Notes under the pieces: model-generated
Told to the model about the DNA's origin: nothing
The model's database searches: none
What the model saw: the letters and a program-made list of their open reading frames with translations, nothing else
NCBI GenBank assembly: GCA_900465665.1
Contig: UBJO01000067.1
Coordinates: forward strand, 1-33,831
Length of the DNA stretch: 33,831 nt
DNA from: Hyphomicrobiales bacterium
GTDB taxonomy: Bacteria > Pseudomonadota > Alphaproteobacteria > Rhizobiales > Rhizobiaceae
Reading direction: 5' to 3'
Translations under genes and position numbers: made by a program
Part shown: piece after piece, positions 14,163 through 22,960 of the stretch
How the letters are laid out: every line of letters begins with the position of its first letter
Position numbering within the stretch: the first letter of the stretch is position 1

Positions 14163-16364
14163 TCAAGTCATTGCGGGCAGTTTTCCAATCAACTTGTCTA
14201 GCGTTATTGGATAGTCACGCACCCGCACACCGGTTGCGTTGTAAATAGCGTTTGCGACCGCTGCTGCGACACCGCAAATACCAAGTTCACCAACGCCCTT
14301 TGACTTAATTGGAGATGCGATGGGGTCAACCTCGTCAAGGAAGATAACTTCTTGATGAGGAATGTCGGCGTGCACGGCGACCTCATAACCACCAAGATCA
14401 TGGTTCACGAAGAAGCCGCGACGGTCATCCACTGCTAGCTCCTCAGAAAGCGCACCACCGACGCCCATCGTCATTCCTCCCAAAACCTGGCTGCGCGCCG
14501 TTATGGGATTCAGTATTCGACCGGCAGCGCAGACTGCGACCATTCGGCGAACATGAGTTTCACCTGTGGCAATGTCTACGCCGACTTCAACAAAATGCGC
14601 GCCGAACGTCGACTGTTGGTAGGTTTTGTCAAGCCCGCCCCACTGCAACGTGTCCTCTCCGACCAACCCTTCCGGCCCAGCCGCATTTGCCAGCGTCACT
14701 GACTTCTTTCCATCGCTGACCTTGCCGTTTTCGAAGACAGCCTCATTTGGATCAACGCCGACCTTTCTGGCTATAGCGTCGCGGAGTTTAACACAGGCGG
14801 CGTAAACACCGGACGTCGAACATGTGGCACCAAACTGCCCGCCTGAACCTGACGATATGGGAAACCGCGAATCCCCGAGGTTAACTTCGACCTTGTCCAT
14901 CGTCAGGCCCATCATTTCGGCGGCCGTTTGTGCGATGATTGTGTAACTCCCGGTTCCAATGTCGGTCATGTCGGTCTCAACTGTGACGACACCGTCTTTG
15001 TTCAAGCGAACGCGAGCGCCTGAAGGTATAAGCAAGTTATTACGGATGGCTGCGGCGACACCCATCCCGATAAGTAAGTCTCCCTCACGTCGCGTCCCCG
15101 GCTTCATGCGGCTCTGCCATCCAAAACGCTCCGCACCGAGTCTCAAACATCCAACGAGATCGCGATGCGAAAATGCTCGCTCAGGCTTTTCGGGATCAAC
15201 TTTAGTATCGTTCATTACCCGAAAGTCGACAGGATCCACTCCCAGCTTCTCAGCAATTTCATCGATCGCGATCTCGAGTGCCATAAGACCCGGAGCCTCG
15301 CCAGGAGCTCTCATGTCATTGCCTTCTGGAAGGTCCAGAGTAGCAATCCTCATGGAGGTCATACGATTATCGCCGGCATAAAGGAGTCTCGTCTGGGTGA
15401 CCGCTGCCTCCAGGTTTCCACCCGGCAGATTTCCGCTCCAGCTCTCGTGACCTATCGCGGATATCTTGCCGGATCTCTCCGCACCGATTCGAATTCTCTG
15501 GACCGTCGCGGGCCGATGTGTCGTGTTATTCATTATAAACGGTCTGGGCAACGTAACCTTCACCGGACGGCCTGCGGCTTTCGCGCCAAGAGCTGCCAAG
15601 ACGGCGTCCGCTCGAAGGTAGAGTTTGCTACCAAACCCGCCACCGATGAATGGCGACATCATATGGATTTTCTCCTTGTCGATGCTTAGCGTGGTGGCCA
15701 GATCAGTGCGCCACCAGTCGATCATCTGTGAGGACGTCCAGAGTGTCAGCTCGTCTTCGTGCCACATCGCCAATGTGGCGTGTGGCTCCATCATAGCCTG
15801 AGTGTGATCGGGAGTGGTATAGGTCTCGTCAAGCGTGACCTCAGAATTGCTAATTCCACTTGAGAAATCGCCGAAAGAACTATCCGTTGGATCTCGAGAA
15901 ATTTCCGGCTTAAACGCCCGGGCAATCTCGACCTTTAGATTGAACGCACCTTTCTCTTCCCGATATTTGACTTCGACCAGACCGGCGGCGGCTCGCGCCT
16001 GTTCGAAAGTTTCCGCGACGACAACAGCAATCGCTTGATGATAATGCTCGATCTTGCGGCCGCCAAACAGGGTCGCAGTGTTGAACTTACCCTTTTTGAG
16101 CTCTCCAGTTTCCAGAGCCGTGACTATCGTAATAACACCTGGCGCTTTCTTGGCACGAGCTGTATCGATCGAACTAATTTCGCCCTTGGCGATCCCGGCA
16201 CCAATAGGATAGCCATAGGCATAAGGAACCTTTGGGTCGTGCCATTCGTACGCGTAAGTCGCTCGCCCTGTGACCTTAAGATGTCCGTCGATCCGCGCGA
16301 TCGGTTTGCCAACGACTTTAAGCTGATCGATCGGGTTTTTTTCACTCGGTGTTTTGTACTCCAT
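14163..16364 (-). CDS. paoC: Molybdopterin-binding subunit of a PaoABC-type aldehyde oxidoreductase
   Basis: At 733 residues it has almost the length of E. coli PaoC (732). Recognisable stretches are PIARIDGHLKVTGRATYAYE at the start, GGGFGSK for the cofactor, MRAPGE, GSGGQFGATCSTSG, and the catalytic Glu693 in KGVGELG near the C-terminus (E. coli Glu692). The protein holds the molybdopterin cytosine dinucleotide cofactor and hydroxylates aldehydes to acids. It starts three nt after the stop of the FAD subunit gene, so the three genes form one operon. It has no signal of its own and would be carried out with the Tat-tagged iron-sulfur subunit. The symbol is by family resemblance; yagR is the older name. 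Confidence 0.93.
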   Translation of the reverse strand: MEYKTPSEKNPIDQLKVVGKPIARIDGHLKVTGRATYAYEWHDPKVPYAYGYPIGAGIAKGEISSIDTARAKKAPGVITIVTALETGELKKGKFNTATLFGGRKIEHYHQAIAVVVAETFEQARAAAGLVEVKYREEKGAFNLKVEIARAFKPEISRDPTDSSFGDFSSGISNSEVTLDETYTTPDHTQAMMEPHATLAMWHEDELTLWTSSQMIDWWRTDLATTLSIDKEKIHMMSPFIGGGFGSKLYLRADAVLAALGAKAAGRPVKVTLPRPFIMNNTTHRPATVQRIRIGAERSGKISAIGHESWSGNLPGGNLEAAVTQTRLLYAGDNRMTSMRIATLDLPEGNDMRAPGEAPGLMALEIAIDEIAEKLGVDPVDFRVMNDTKVDPEKPERAFSHRDLVGCLRLGAERFGWQSRMKPGTRREGDLLIGMGVAAAIRNNLLIPSGARVRLNKDGVVTVETDMTDIGTGSYTIIAQTAAEMMGLTMDKVEVNLGDSRFPISSGSGGQFGATCSTSGVYAACVKLRDAIARKVGVDPNEAVFENGKVSDGKKSVTLANAAGPEGLVGEDTLQWGGLDKTYQQSTFGAHFVEVGVDIATGETHVRRMVAVCAAGRILNPITARSQVLGGMTMGVGGALSEELAVDDRRGFFVNHDLGGYEVAVHADIPHQEVIFLDEVDPIASPIKSKGVGELGICGVAAAVANAIYNATGVRVRDYPITLDKLIGKLPAMT

Positions 16365-16367
16365 AGC

Positions 16368-17318
16368 TCAACCCCTCGCCTCCGAAATGACCGCACCAAG
16401 CGTGCGCTTTACAAGTTCAATTTTGAACTCGTTGTGTTCAGTGGGACGAGCGTCTGCTAGAAGAACTGCAGTAGTCGCAGCCGCACCGTTTTTAAGTTCC
16501 TCGTCAGCTCTTTCGATCCGCCAGGGTTTATGAGCAACCCCTCCCAGTGCGACTCTCCCAGTACCGTCCGGTTGAATGACTGCACCCACCGAGATCAAGG
16601 CAAACGCATACGATCTTCGGTCGCGCACTTTTCGATAGATATGCTTGCCCTCTATGGGCGGCGGCAAAACGACAGCTGTTATGAATTCGCCTCGTTCAAT
16701 CGCCGTTTCCACGTCCGGCGTATTTCCAGGCAGCTTATGGAAGTCAGCGATGGGGATGGATCGGGCTCTTCCGTCTGGCTTCACCGTCTCGACGCTAGCG
16801 TCAAACACCCTCAGGGCAATCGCCATATCGCTTGGATGCGTGGCGATACATGACTCACTACTTCCAATGATCGCGTGCTGGCGAGTCACGCCGCCGATGG
16901 CGGAACAGCCACTTCCGGGCGATCTCTTGTTACAGGGCTGATTGGTGTCGTAGAAATATGGACACCTTGTTCGCTGCAGTAGATTGCCAGCAGTTGTAGC
17001 CTTGTTCCGCAACTGTCCGGAAGCACCTGCTACGATTGCCCGCGATAACAGACCGTAGTCTCGTCGTACTCGATCGTCCGCAGCTAGATCCGTGTTAGTT
17101 ACCAAGGCTCCAATACGCAGGCCACCATCAGCGGTGGGCTCAATTTGATCAAGGCCAAGCTGGTTGATGTCGACGAGATGTGTAGGTGTCTCAATCTCGA
17201 TTTTCATTAGATCCAAGATGTTGGTCCCGCCCGCGATGAACTTGGCGTCGGGATTAGACGCCACTTTTTTCACCGCTTCAGCCACCGATTTGGCTCTTTC
17301 ATAGGTAAAGGCTTTCAT
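16368..17318 (-). CDS. paoB: FAD-binding subunit of the PaoABC-type aldehyde oxidoreductase
   Basis: A 316-residue CO dehydrogenase flavoprotein-type subunit. FAD contacts are visible as FIAGGTNILDLMK (27-39) and ASGQLRNKATTAGNLLQ (99-115). Four cysteines, Cys119, Cys129, Cys138 and Cys157, fit the extra [4Fe-4S] cluster insertion that distinguishes PaoB from ordinary xanthine dehydrogenase FAD subunits. It passes electrons from the [2Fe-2S] centres to an acceptor. Its start overlaps the stop of the iron-sulfur subunit gene by four nt (ATGA), showing translational coupling. It is 3 nt from the molybdenum subunit gene. Confidence 0.93.
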   Translation of the reverse strand: MKAFTYERAKSVAEAVKKVASNPDAKFIAGGTNILDLMKIEIETPTHLVDINQLGLDQIEPTADGGLRIGALVTNTDLAADDRVRRDYGLLSRAIVAGASGQLRNKATTAGNLLQRTRCPYFYDTNQPCNKRSPGSGCSAIGGVTRQHAIIGSSESCIATHPSDMAIALRVFDASVETVKPDGRARSIPIADFHKLPGNTPDVETAIERGEFITAVVLPPPIEGKHIYRKVRDRRSYAFALISVGAVIQPDGTGRVALGGVAHKPWRIERADEELKNGAAATTAVLLADARPTEHNEFKIELVKRTLGAVISEARG

Positions 17319-17953
17319 GGCCGTGCCTCCGCGACTTCGATGATAGCTTCAATAATGTTGGAGTAGGCTCCACACCGACAGATGTTGCCGCTCATACGTT
17401 CCCTGAGTTCGTCCGCGCTTAGATCTATCTTTTTAGTGAGATCTTTCGTGACATGGCTGGGAATGTTGGCCTGTATTTCCTCGATGACCGCTAGCGAAGA
17501 ACATATCTGTCCAGGAGTGCAGTAACCACACTGGAAGCCATCGTGCTTCACAAACGCAGCCTGCATTGGATGCAAGTCAGTCGGAGATCCAAATCCCTCG
17601 ATGGTCCTGATGTCAGATCCTTCGTGCATCACAGCGAGTGACAGGCAGGAGTTGATGCGGCGACCGTCCACAATCACCGTGCAGGCGCCGCACTGCCCAT
17701 GATCGCAGCCTTTTTTGGTTCCGGTGAAATGAAGGTTCTCACGAAGAGCATCGAGCAAGGTCGTTCTGTTGTCTAATGTTAAACTGTGATCCTCTCCGTT
17801 GACAGTAAACGCCACATCGGATGTCAGTGAAGATGGGTCTGCCGTCGTTACCGCAGCCGCTCCTCGTGGAGCAACCGCTGTTAGAGCGACCTGCGCGGCC
17901 GAAGATAGAAGTAGACCGCGCCTCGACAGCTCAAATTGCAAAGGACTTCTCAT
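17315..17953 (-). CDS. paoA: Tat-exported [2Fe-2S] subunit of the PaoABC-type aldehyde oxidoreductase
   Basis: A 212-residue protein. It opens with a twin-arginine signal (SRRGLLLSSAAQVALTAVA, about 10-28), so the assembled complex should be periplasmic as in E. coli. The first [2Fe-2S] site is Cys83, Cys88, Cys91 and Cys103 (CDHGQCGAC...C); the second is Cys142, Cys145, Cys192 and Cys194 (CGYC...CRC). The ATG at 17953 follows AAGGAGA by five nt. The open frame runs up to 18178, but those 75 residues precede the ribosome binding site and the Tat signal and are not part of the gene. It is the first gene of the operon; the promoter should lie within 17954-18250. Confidence 0.94.
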   Translation of the reverse strand: MRSPLQFELSRRGLLLSSAAQVALTAVAPRGAAAVTTADPSSLTSDVAFTVNGEDHSLTLDNRTTLLDALRENLHFTGTKKGCDHGQCGACTVIVDGRRINSCLSLAVMHEGSDIRTIEGFGSPTDLHPMQAAFVKHDGFQCGYCTPGQICSSLAVIEEIQANIPSHVTKDLTKKIDLSADELRERMSGNICRCGAYSNIIEAIIEVAEARP

Positions 17954-19128
17954 TACTATCTCCTTATTTTTCGAACCAACTGGTCGTCTGTCGGCTTTGG
18001 GGAAACTGAAAAGAGGATACCCGGAATAAGAAGCAATGTTTAGGTCTGCTCGAAATGCCGCGAGAGGGGTGACTTTGATCGCCTTTAGATCAAAGTTTGC
18101 GCGATTGATCCACAGGAGGTCATGTAAGCGTATGTTAAGGCTTCGTATTTCCCGCTGCGGGCTGATCGCGTCTTTCATGAGCTCGAGAGAAAGAGGCCGT
18201 TATGTCGCCTTAAGCGGCCACTGGATTTTCCATAAAATTGCAAAGGTTTACAAAGTTTAACCGATGGTCGTCTCTATTAGAGCAAAGATTTGCCGATTTA
18301 TCGTCAAACCGCCGGCAATCCACCGCTGTCAAACGAGCGAGGTAAAGAATTTCTGGTGTCGGTTTTCATAAGCTGCGCCGAGTGCAATCGGCCGCCATGA
18401 GGATGGCTTGCGCCAGTGCGCTGAATGCGGACGGATCGAAGCGGTTGGAGAGACGTCCGCAAGCTCGTCAATTCAAGTTTCAGAAGCTCGGGATCCTCGA
18501 CAGTTGGGCGGTGCATTGCGCGACGCGTTCCGGCATTCTGAAAAGAAATCTGCTGCCCGAAGGCGATGCGGTTATTTGACGGTCGCGCTGGGCTGGAGCG
18601 TCGGCGAAAAGGTTTGATCTCTAACGATGAGTGGACCGGATGAGGCTGCGTTCTTTCGTCAGTTTTGGGTATAGCCAGAAGGTCCGTGGCAACCAAAATA
18701 CCTGATCGACGACACGACGATCGTGGTAAAGATGGGCTGCAAAGAGGGTGGTGGAAGGTCCCGAAGGACGGTGACGCAAGCTGTTCCTGTCGACCTTGCC
18801 AGGATGAAGGGCGCTGTGGCGACGACCATGCGCCAAATGGCGGAAATATGTGCACATCCCGATAAAGCGCAGCGGATCAATGTCAGCTATTCCATTACCA
18901 CGTTCGATTCAAAGCGACCTTCTCATGGAATTAAGGACGTCCTGCCAGCTCTCGAGGCAGGGTGCGTTTCCCGTCTATCGAAGAATGAGAAGGTACCGTG
19001 TCGAACACGGCTCGTGGCAAGACGTTCATCGGTCAATTAAAGCGGCGAAAATTGGCCATCGCCGCCCGCACCCCGATGTGCCTTTGAGCGCGTGGGGTTC
19101 CGATGTCCATGGAACGACAATGTTCTGT
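17954..19128. other. 1.2-kb stretch with no recognisable gene
   Basis: Frames on both strands are short and interrupted. None carries a family motif or a proper ribosome binding site, including the 183-codon minus frame at 18304-18855, which is Ser/Arg/Pro-rich noise. The first 250 nt upstream of the iron-sulfur subunit gene should hold the operon promoter, but I cannot assign -35/-10 boxes. The composition of 18380-19000 resembles degraded coding sequence, possibly an old gene beyond recognition. Confidence 0.5.
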
Positions 19129-19211
19129 GGGCATGCCGTCCTCCGCCTTGGCAGACGTCATCGGCCGGGACTTTTACTCCGGCCGATCGTGGCGTCGGCC
19201 AAGGCGGACAC
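19129..19211. repeat. Dispersed imperfect palindromic repeat, full copy (copy B)
   Basis: The left arm (about 19137-19170) and the right arm (about 19177-19211) are imperfect inverted copies. TCCGCCTTGGC, GACG and ATCGGCCGG in the left arm recur as complements in the right arm, with a short ACTTTTA centre. RNA or single-stranded DNA from it would fold into a long hairpin. The left arm matches 3200-3239 (36 of 40), and an 18-nt core matches 4297-4314 exactly. It has the size and style of rhizobial intergenic palindromic elements. Confidence 0.7.
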
Positions 19212-19306
19212 AGTAGTTCGGATTGTCTAACTAAAACGTGGAAGTGTTCTCGAAAGAGGGTGTTTCCACTCGAAAATCCAAATAGCCAAATCATGTCAGG
19301 CAGTTC

Positions 19307-19334
19307 AAATGGCCGGGCTTTAGACCGGCCATTT
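19307..19334 (-). terminator. Terminator hairpin after the VOC gene
   Basis: AAATGGCCGG and CCGGCCATTT form a perfect 10-bp stem with an 8-nt loop, beginning eight nt past the VOC stop. On the minus strand the 3' arm ends in ATTT. A longer T run is lacking, so it may be a weak intrinsic terminator or a 3' stabilising hairpin. Confidence 0.65.
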
Positions 19335-19341
19335 ACTGGGC

Positions 19342-19890
19342 CTACTCACGGTGATCTTCGAGTCCCGATCCCTTCGCCACCATAAACGCGTCGGTATCAC
19401 GATTGGCGTACATCAGCTCAGTTGAGTGCGAGTAGATTTCGATGAGATTGCCCCATGGGTCCTCGCAATACACCGCCTTGAAATCCTCTCCTGGAAACAG
19501 GGTCCAAATCTCAGAACGTTGCTTACCGCCCATATCAGTGATTCTTTTCGCAAGGCCTTCGATGTCTGGATCCACAAGGCAAAAATGGAAAACGCCGGTC
19601 TTCCAGTATTCGAAATTATTTTCTTTCTTCTCCGACGGCGGCGTAACGAACTGGAAAAGCTCGATGCCAACGCCGTTTGCGGTGGCAAGGTGGCTTACGT
19701 AGCCCTCTTCAAATTTTGGCCCGAATATTCCTTTGAACACATTACCTATTTGCGAGCCATCGTTCTTGATGTGCAACGGTCCGATGATATGTCGGCAATT
19801 AAACGCTTCGGTGTACCACTTGGTGCCTTCATAGACATCAGTTACCGTCAGTCCGACGTGGGTGACTGAAACCGGATAATACTTTGACAT
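19342..19890 (-). CDS. VOC-superfamily (glyoxalase-like) metalloenzyme
   Basis: A 182-residue protein with the two beta-alpha-beta-beta-beta modules of vicinal oxygen chelate proteins. The four metal ligands fit His11 (SVTHVGL), Glu77 (GVGIELFQF), His102 (VFHFCLV) and Glu151 (GNLIEIYS), the 2-His/2-Glu site of glyoxalase I and methylmalonyl-CoA epimerase types. It has an insertion between the modules (PSEKKENNFEYWKTG) common in larger glyoxalase-like members. A likely role is in methylglyoxal or related aldehyde handling, or ring cleavage/isomerisation; the substrate is not determined. ATG at 19890, preceded by GGAGAAG. It is divergent from the second aldo/keto reductase, with a shared 349-nt intergenic region. 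Confidence 0.88.
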   Translation of the reverse strand: MSKYYPVSVTHVGLTVTDVYEGTKWYTEAFNCRHIIGPLHIKNDGSQIGNVFKGIFGPKFEEGYVSHLATANGVGIELFQFVTPPSEKKENNFEYWKTGVFHFCLVDPDIEGLAKRITDMGGKQRSEIWTLFPGEDFKAVYCEDPWGNLIEIYSHSTELMYANRDTDAFMVAKGSGLEDHRE

Positions 19891-20239
19891 GTTCGCTTCT
19901 CCGTTCGTTGGTTAGTCGAGCAGTTGAAGCTAGGGCGGACGAACTTGGAAGACGCGTTAAAGATAGGGAAAATGCGTTAAATATGCCAACTGGCCAAATC
20001 CCATCTAAGAATGGCTGAGCAATATCCAAGCACGATACGAGCCCTCATAGGTCATAAACGGAAATCCGCGACTCGCTCCCGCAGCCTATGGCGAGTATGA
20101 AATAGCTTGTTCGTATTTCCTCTAGAATTTTCATGCGTAGCTCCTTTCTCATTTCTTAACACTAGTTTTCATGGTTTTCGTTCTGTTATGGCGCGGCCTT
20201 AAATAACGTCAATTCTCATCAGCCAGATGGAGAATTGCT
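19891..20239. promoter_or_regulatory. Divergent intergenic region between VOC and aldo/keto reductase genes
   Basis: These 349 nt separate two genes transcribed away from each other, so both promoters must be here. AT-rich blocks occur at about 19955-19985 and 20140-20175. I find no clear inverted repeat or known operator and cannot assign promoter boxes. Confidence 0.5.
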
Positions 20240-21256
20240 ATGAGTATTCGAAGCTCGCTTGTTGCTGGTCCTATGGGATTTGGCACGGCTCCTTTAGGGA
20301 ATATGTATCGGTCGATCTCTGACGATGAAGCTGAAGCAACGGTGGATGCCGCGTGGGAGGCCGGAACCCGCTTCTTCGATACCGCTCCCTTCTACGGAGC
20401 GGGACTGTCTGAGATTCGTCTTGGAAAAGCGCTGAGTAAGAGGCCGAGGGACGAATACACCATCGCAACGAAGACAGGGCGGTTAGTGCTCGACGAGCTT
20501 GACGATCCGAATACCAGATCGTTTGGTGAGAAAGGAAACATCTTCAAGGACGGACGTCCGAATAAGATCGCCTACGATTATACTGCGGACGGCACGATGC
20601 GTTCGATTGAAGACAGCTTGAAACGCTTAGGGGTCGATCGTATCGACTACGTTTTCATCCACGATCTCGCAAAAGATTTCCATGGTGACGCTTGGATCGA
20701 GAAGTTTCAAGAGGCTCAAAAGGGTGCCTTCCCTGTGCTCGACAAGCTTCGTGATGAAGGCGTAATCAAATCGTGGGGCCAAGGCACAAACAAGGTCGAG
20801 CCAATAGAGATCATGCTGGAACTTGATAGCCCCCGTCCAGATGGAATGCTGCTTGCCGGGCGCTATTCGCTTCTCGATCACGCGTCGGCCCTGCAGCGCC
20901 TGTTGCCGCTTGCCGTCGAAAACAGTGTGGATGTAATCGTTGGTGGCCCTTATAGTTCTGGGGCGTTAGTTGGCGGAGCACACTTTGAGTACGGGAAAAT
21001 TCCTGAGAGAATTGCACACAATGTTACGAAAATCACGGCACTGTGCAAAAAACACAAAGTCCCCGTGAAGGCTGCAGCTCTCCAATTTTCGCTGGCTCAT
21101 CCAGCGGTTGTCGCAATCGTTCCAGGGGCGAGTAAGCCAGAGCGAATTGCAGAAGACTATGAGGCTTATGACTTCCAAATCCCGAGGGACTTTTGGTCGG
21201 AACTGCGTAGCAGTGGCCTCGTTGCGTCGGACGCTCCGCTTCCCGGGGATGCTTAG
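20240..21256 (+). CDS. Aldo/keto reductase (copy 2)
   Basis: A 338-residue paralogue of the protein at 11206-12219, alignable end to end and close to three-quarters identical over the first 60 residues. The tetrad is complete: Asp47 and Tyr52 (FDTAPFYG), Lys78 (ATKTG) and His141 (FIHD). It belongs to the same D-threo-aldose/pyridoxal dehydrogenase-like branch and would act on aldehydes or sugars with NAD(P). ATG at 20240 with GGAG seven nt upstream. Unlike copy 1 it is monocistronic, ended by a strong hairpin 28 nt after its stop. It is divergent from the VOC gene, which suggests a shared stress response. Confidence 0.92.
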   Translation: MSIRSSLVAGPMGFGTAPLGNMYRSISDDEAEATVDAAWEAGTRFFDTAPFYGAGLSEIRLGKALSKRPRDEYTIATKTGRLVLDELDDPNTRSFGEKGNIFKDGRPNKIAYDYTADGTMRSIEDSLKRLGVDRIDYVFIHDLAKDFHGDAWIEKFQEAQKGAFPVLDKLRDEGVIKSWGQGTNKVEPIEIMLELDSPRPDGMLLAGRYSLLDHASALQRLLPLAVENSVDVIVGGPYSSGALVGGAHFEYGKIPERIAHNVTKITALCKKHKVPVKAAALQFSLAHPAVVAIVPGASKPERIAEDYEAYDFQIPRDFWSELRSSGLVASDAPLPGDA

Positions 21257-21284
21257 CGTAGCCGAAACTGGTTCAGCTTAATTG

Positions 21285-21319
21285 GCGGGGCGAAACCGAT
21301 TGATCAAGTTTCGCCCCGC
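21285..21319 (+). terminator. Hairpin terminator after aldo/keto reductase copy 2
   Basis: GCGGGGCGAAAC and GTTTCGCCCCGC form a perfect 12-bp stem with an 11-nt loop, starting 28 nt after the stop. No T run follows, so termination may need a factor, but the stem is very stable. Confidence 0.65.
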
Positions 21320-21752
21320 GTCGTAGCAAGTACGGAGGCCCTCACCTTGGTGGCTAACCAACGTACCGAGTTTCCCGCAGAAATTTCCGGGTTTGGGTGC
21401 TCCCGGCCAACGAAGCCAGCTTTTTGATAACGCCAATTTCTATGAGCCTTCCTAGCCTCCGTGCGGAGACCCAAAGTCAGAACCTCCAAACGCGCCACGG
21501 ATTGCAACGTGCAGTTACCCCCATTTCACGAGACTTAACGAGCGGGAACTCGCAATTAGCATATTGTTTGCCGAGATGAACCGTCGAGCTTTCATCGCGC
21601 CTACAGATTTGAGAGAGCAATTTGGACCATCCTCGCAATCGAATGACGAGGTCTTGGAACATTTATATGTCACATCGCGGCTTCATCCCGCTTTTATGCC
21701 TTCGATAAACAGTCGATTTCGTGGTTCAACCAAATTAACTTAGGAGAGACGC
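21320..21752. other. 433-bp stretch before the DJ-1-like gene
   Basis: No supported gene. A 55-codon plus-strand frame at 21576-21743 (MNRRAFIAPTDLREQFG...) ends 9 nt before the next start and has a coding-like feel, with an open extension upstream (RELAISILFAE), but it lacks a ribosome binding site and a family match. It may be the tail of a lost gene. The promoter for the DJ-1-like gene must lie here. Confidence 0.4.
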
Positions 21753-22424
21753 ATGACAAAACACGTGCTGTTCATTGTTACGAATGCTGCAGTCATTGGT
21801 CCAAAAAGCCGAAATACGGGTTTCTTTTTCCCTGAAGTCGCTCACCCGTTCGACGTACTCGATAAGGCGGGAATTGCAATCGAGTTTGCTTCTCCTTCAG
21901 GTGGTTGGACGCCATACGACGCCTATGATGAAAAAGATGCGGCACAGAAAGAATTTTTCGAGAGCAAGGCTTTCCGTCGCCTTAATCGGAGCCGGCGGCT
22001 GAGCGAGGTTGACAGCGCGGACTATGACGCCATTTTGGTTCCAGGCGGCCTTGGGCCGATGGTCGACATCCAGCGTAACCCGCAAATCCAACATGCAGTC
22101 GCGCGAGCATGGACAACAGGCAAATACGTCTCCGCGGTTTGCCACGGCCCCTGCTCCCTGCTTGGGGTAGACATCGGCGACGGAGTACCGTTCGTCAAGG
22201 GAAAGAAGTTGACCGGGTTTTCCAAGAAGGAAGAGTACGATTATGCACGTGAAGATGTGCCTTTCGAACTTGAGGACGCTCTTACTGCAGAGGGAGCTAT
22301 CTATTCATCCACTCCAAATTGGGAACCAAATGTGGTAGTGGATGGTCGCCTCATCACCGGACAAAACCCTGCGTCGGCAGGCCCGTTGGCCAAAGAGCTT
22401 CTGACGGCACTCAATTCGATATAA
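21753..22424 (+). CDS. DJ-1/PfpI superfamily protein, Hsp31/glyoxalase III-like
   Basis: A 223-residue class I glutamine amidotransferase-like protein. The nucleophile elbow is AVCHGP with Cys130 followed by His131. The Glu that tunes it is Glu28 in FFFPEVAHPF, the arrangement of yeast Hsp31 and bacterial HchA-type glyoxalases. The strand VPGGLGPMVDI and the C-terminal LITGQNPASA also fit. Members turn methylglyoxal into lactate without cofactor and/or protect proteins under stress. Cytoplasmic. ATG at 21753 follows GGAGAG closely. It is followed by a strong hairpin at 22458-22482 and faces the convergent DoxX-like gene. Confidence 0.9.
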   Translation: MTKHVLFIVTNAAVIGPKSRNTGFFFPEVAHPFDVLDKAGIAIEFASPSGGWTPYDAYDEKDAAQKEFFESKAFRRLNRSRRLSEVDSADYDAILVPGGLGPMVDIQRNPQIQHAVARAWTTGKYVSAVCHGPCSLLGVDIGDGVPFVKGKKLTGFSKKEEYDYAREDVPFELEDALTAEGAIYSSTPNWEPNVVVDGRLITGQNPASAGPLAKELLTALNSI

Positions 22425-22457
22425 GGAGTAGGCGGCTTCGCGCAGCTATCTGTGTTC

Positions 22458-22482
22458 TGACGAGGCGGCCGCCGCCTCGTCA
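22458..22482. terminator. Shared bidirectional hairpin between convergent genes
   Basis: TGACGAGGCGG and CCGCCTCGTCA form a perfect 11-bp stem around CCG, 33 nt after the DJ-1-like stop and about 105 nt past the end of the convergent DoxX-like gene. No T run on either side. Confidence 0.6.
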
Positions 22483-22588
22483 GCTGGCGAGTTGGGGATA
22501 GAGATCTCCGCTGAGATAAACCTTCCTATTTCATCTTGGATTTCAAAGTTAGCGTCAGCGTATTTCGAAATTTCCAATCAACCAGGAC

Positions 22589-22960
22589 TCATACAGGCTC
22601 AGTGACTATCGATCGGACACGAGGGTCTCGTAAGTACAGTCCGCCCCAGGTTGCGATTGCCAGCAGAATGCAGATTACCTGCGGGACCGAAAACACTTCC
22701 CCAACCCGAAAATGCGTGCATATTGCTCCGCCGAGAAAGCCGGTGACAAAAATTGCGCCAAGGAATGCAGTCCGTGGGATTGTGTAGAGAAAAGTGCACA
22801 CGAATATAATTCCACCTATTGCAGGTGCGTGGTATGACGGCATGCCGACAGCCTCCATTTCTTTGGCCAACAAATGAGGCGCGAAAATATTAACTCCCGC
22901 GTCGATTAGAAGCAGGATAACCACCGTGCCCGACACCAATATACCCAACCGTTCTTTCAT
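22589..22960 (-). CDS. DoxX-like small membrane protein
   Basis: A 123-residue protein with four membrane segments (about residues 7-26, 46-62, 66-83 and 92-110). The motif PRTAFLGAIFVTGFLGGAICTHFRVG and the C-terminal ATWGGLYLRDPRVR fit the DoxX-like family (PF13564 type). The start ATG at 22960 has GGGAG nine nt upstream. Relatives are often near oxidative or electrophile stress genes, and some take part in thiol/redox complexes, but the function is not established. Convergent with the DJ-1-like gene. Confidence 0.8.
   Translation of the reverse strand: MKERLGILVSGTVVILLLIDAGVNIFAPHLLAKEMEAVGMPSYHAPAIGGIIFVCTFLYTIPRTAFLGAIFVTGFLGGAICTHFRVGEVFSVPQVICILLAIATWGGLYLRDPRVRSIVTEPV

Noticed and set aside
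17954..18178. Upstream extension of the iron-sulfur subunit frame
   Set aside because: The Tat signal and AAGGAGA ribosome binding site place the start at 17953.
18304..18855. 183-codon minus frame
   Set aside because: Ser/Arg/Pro-rich, without motif or ribosome binding site; typical of GC-rich non-coding DNA.
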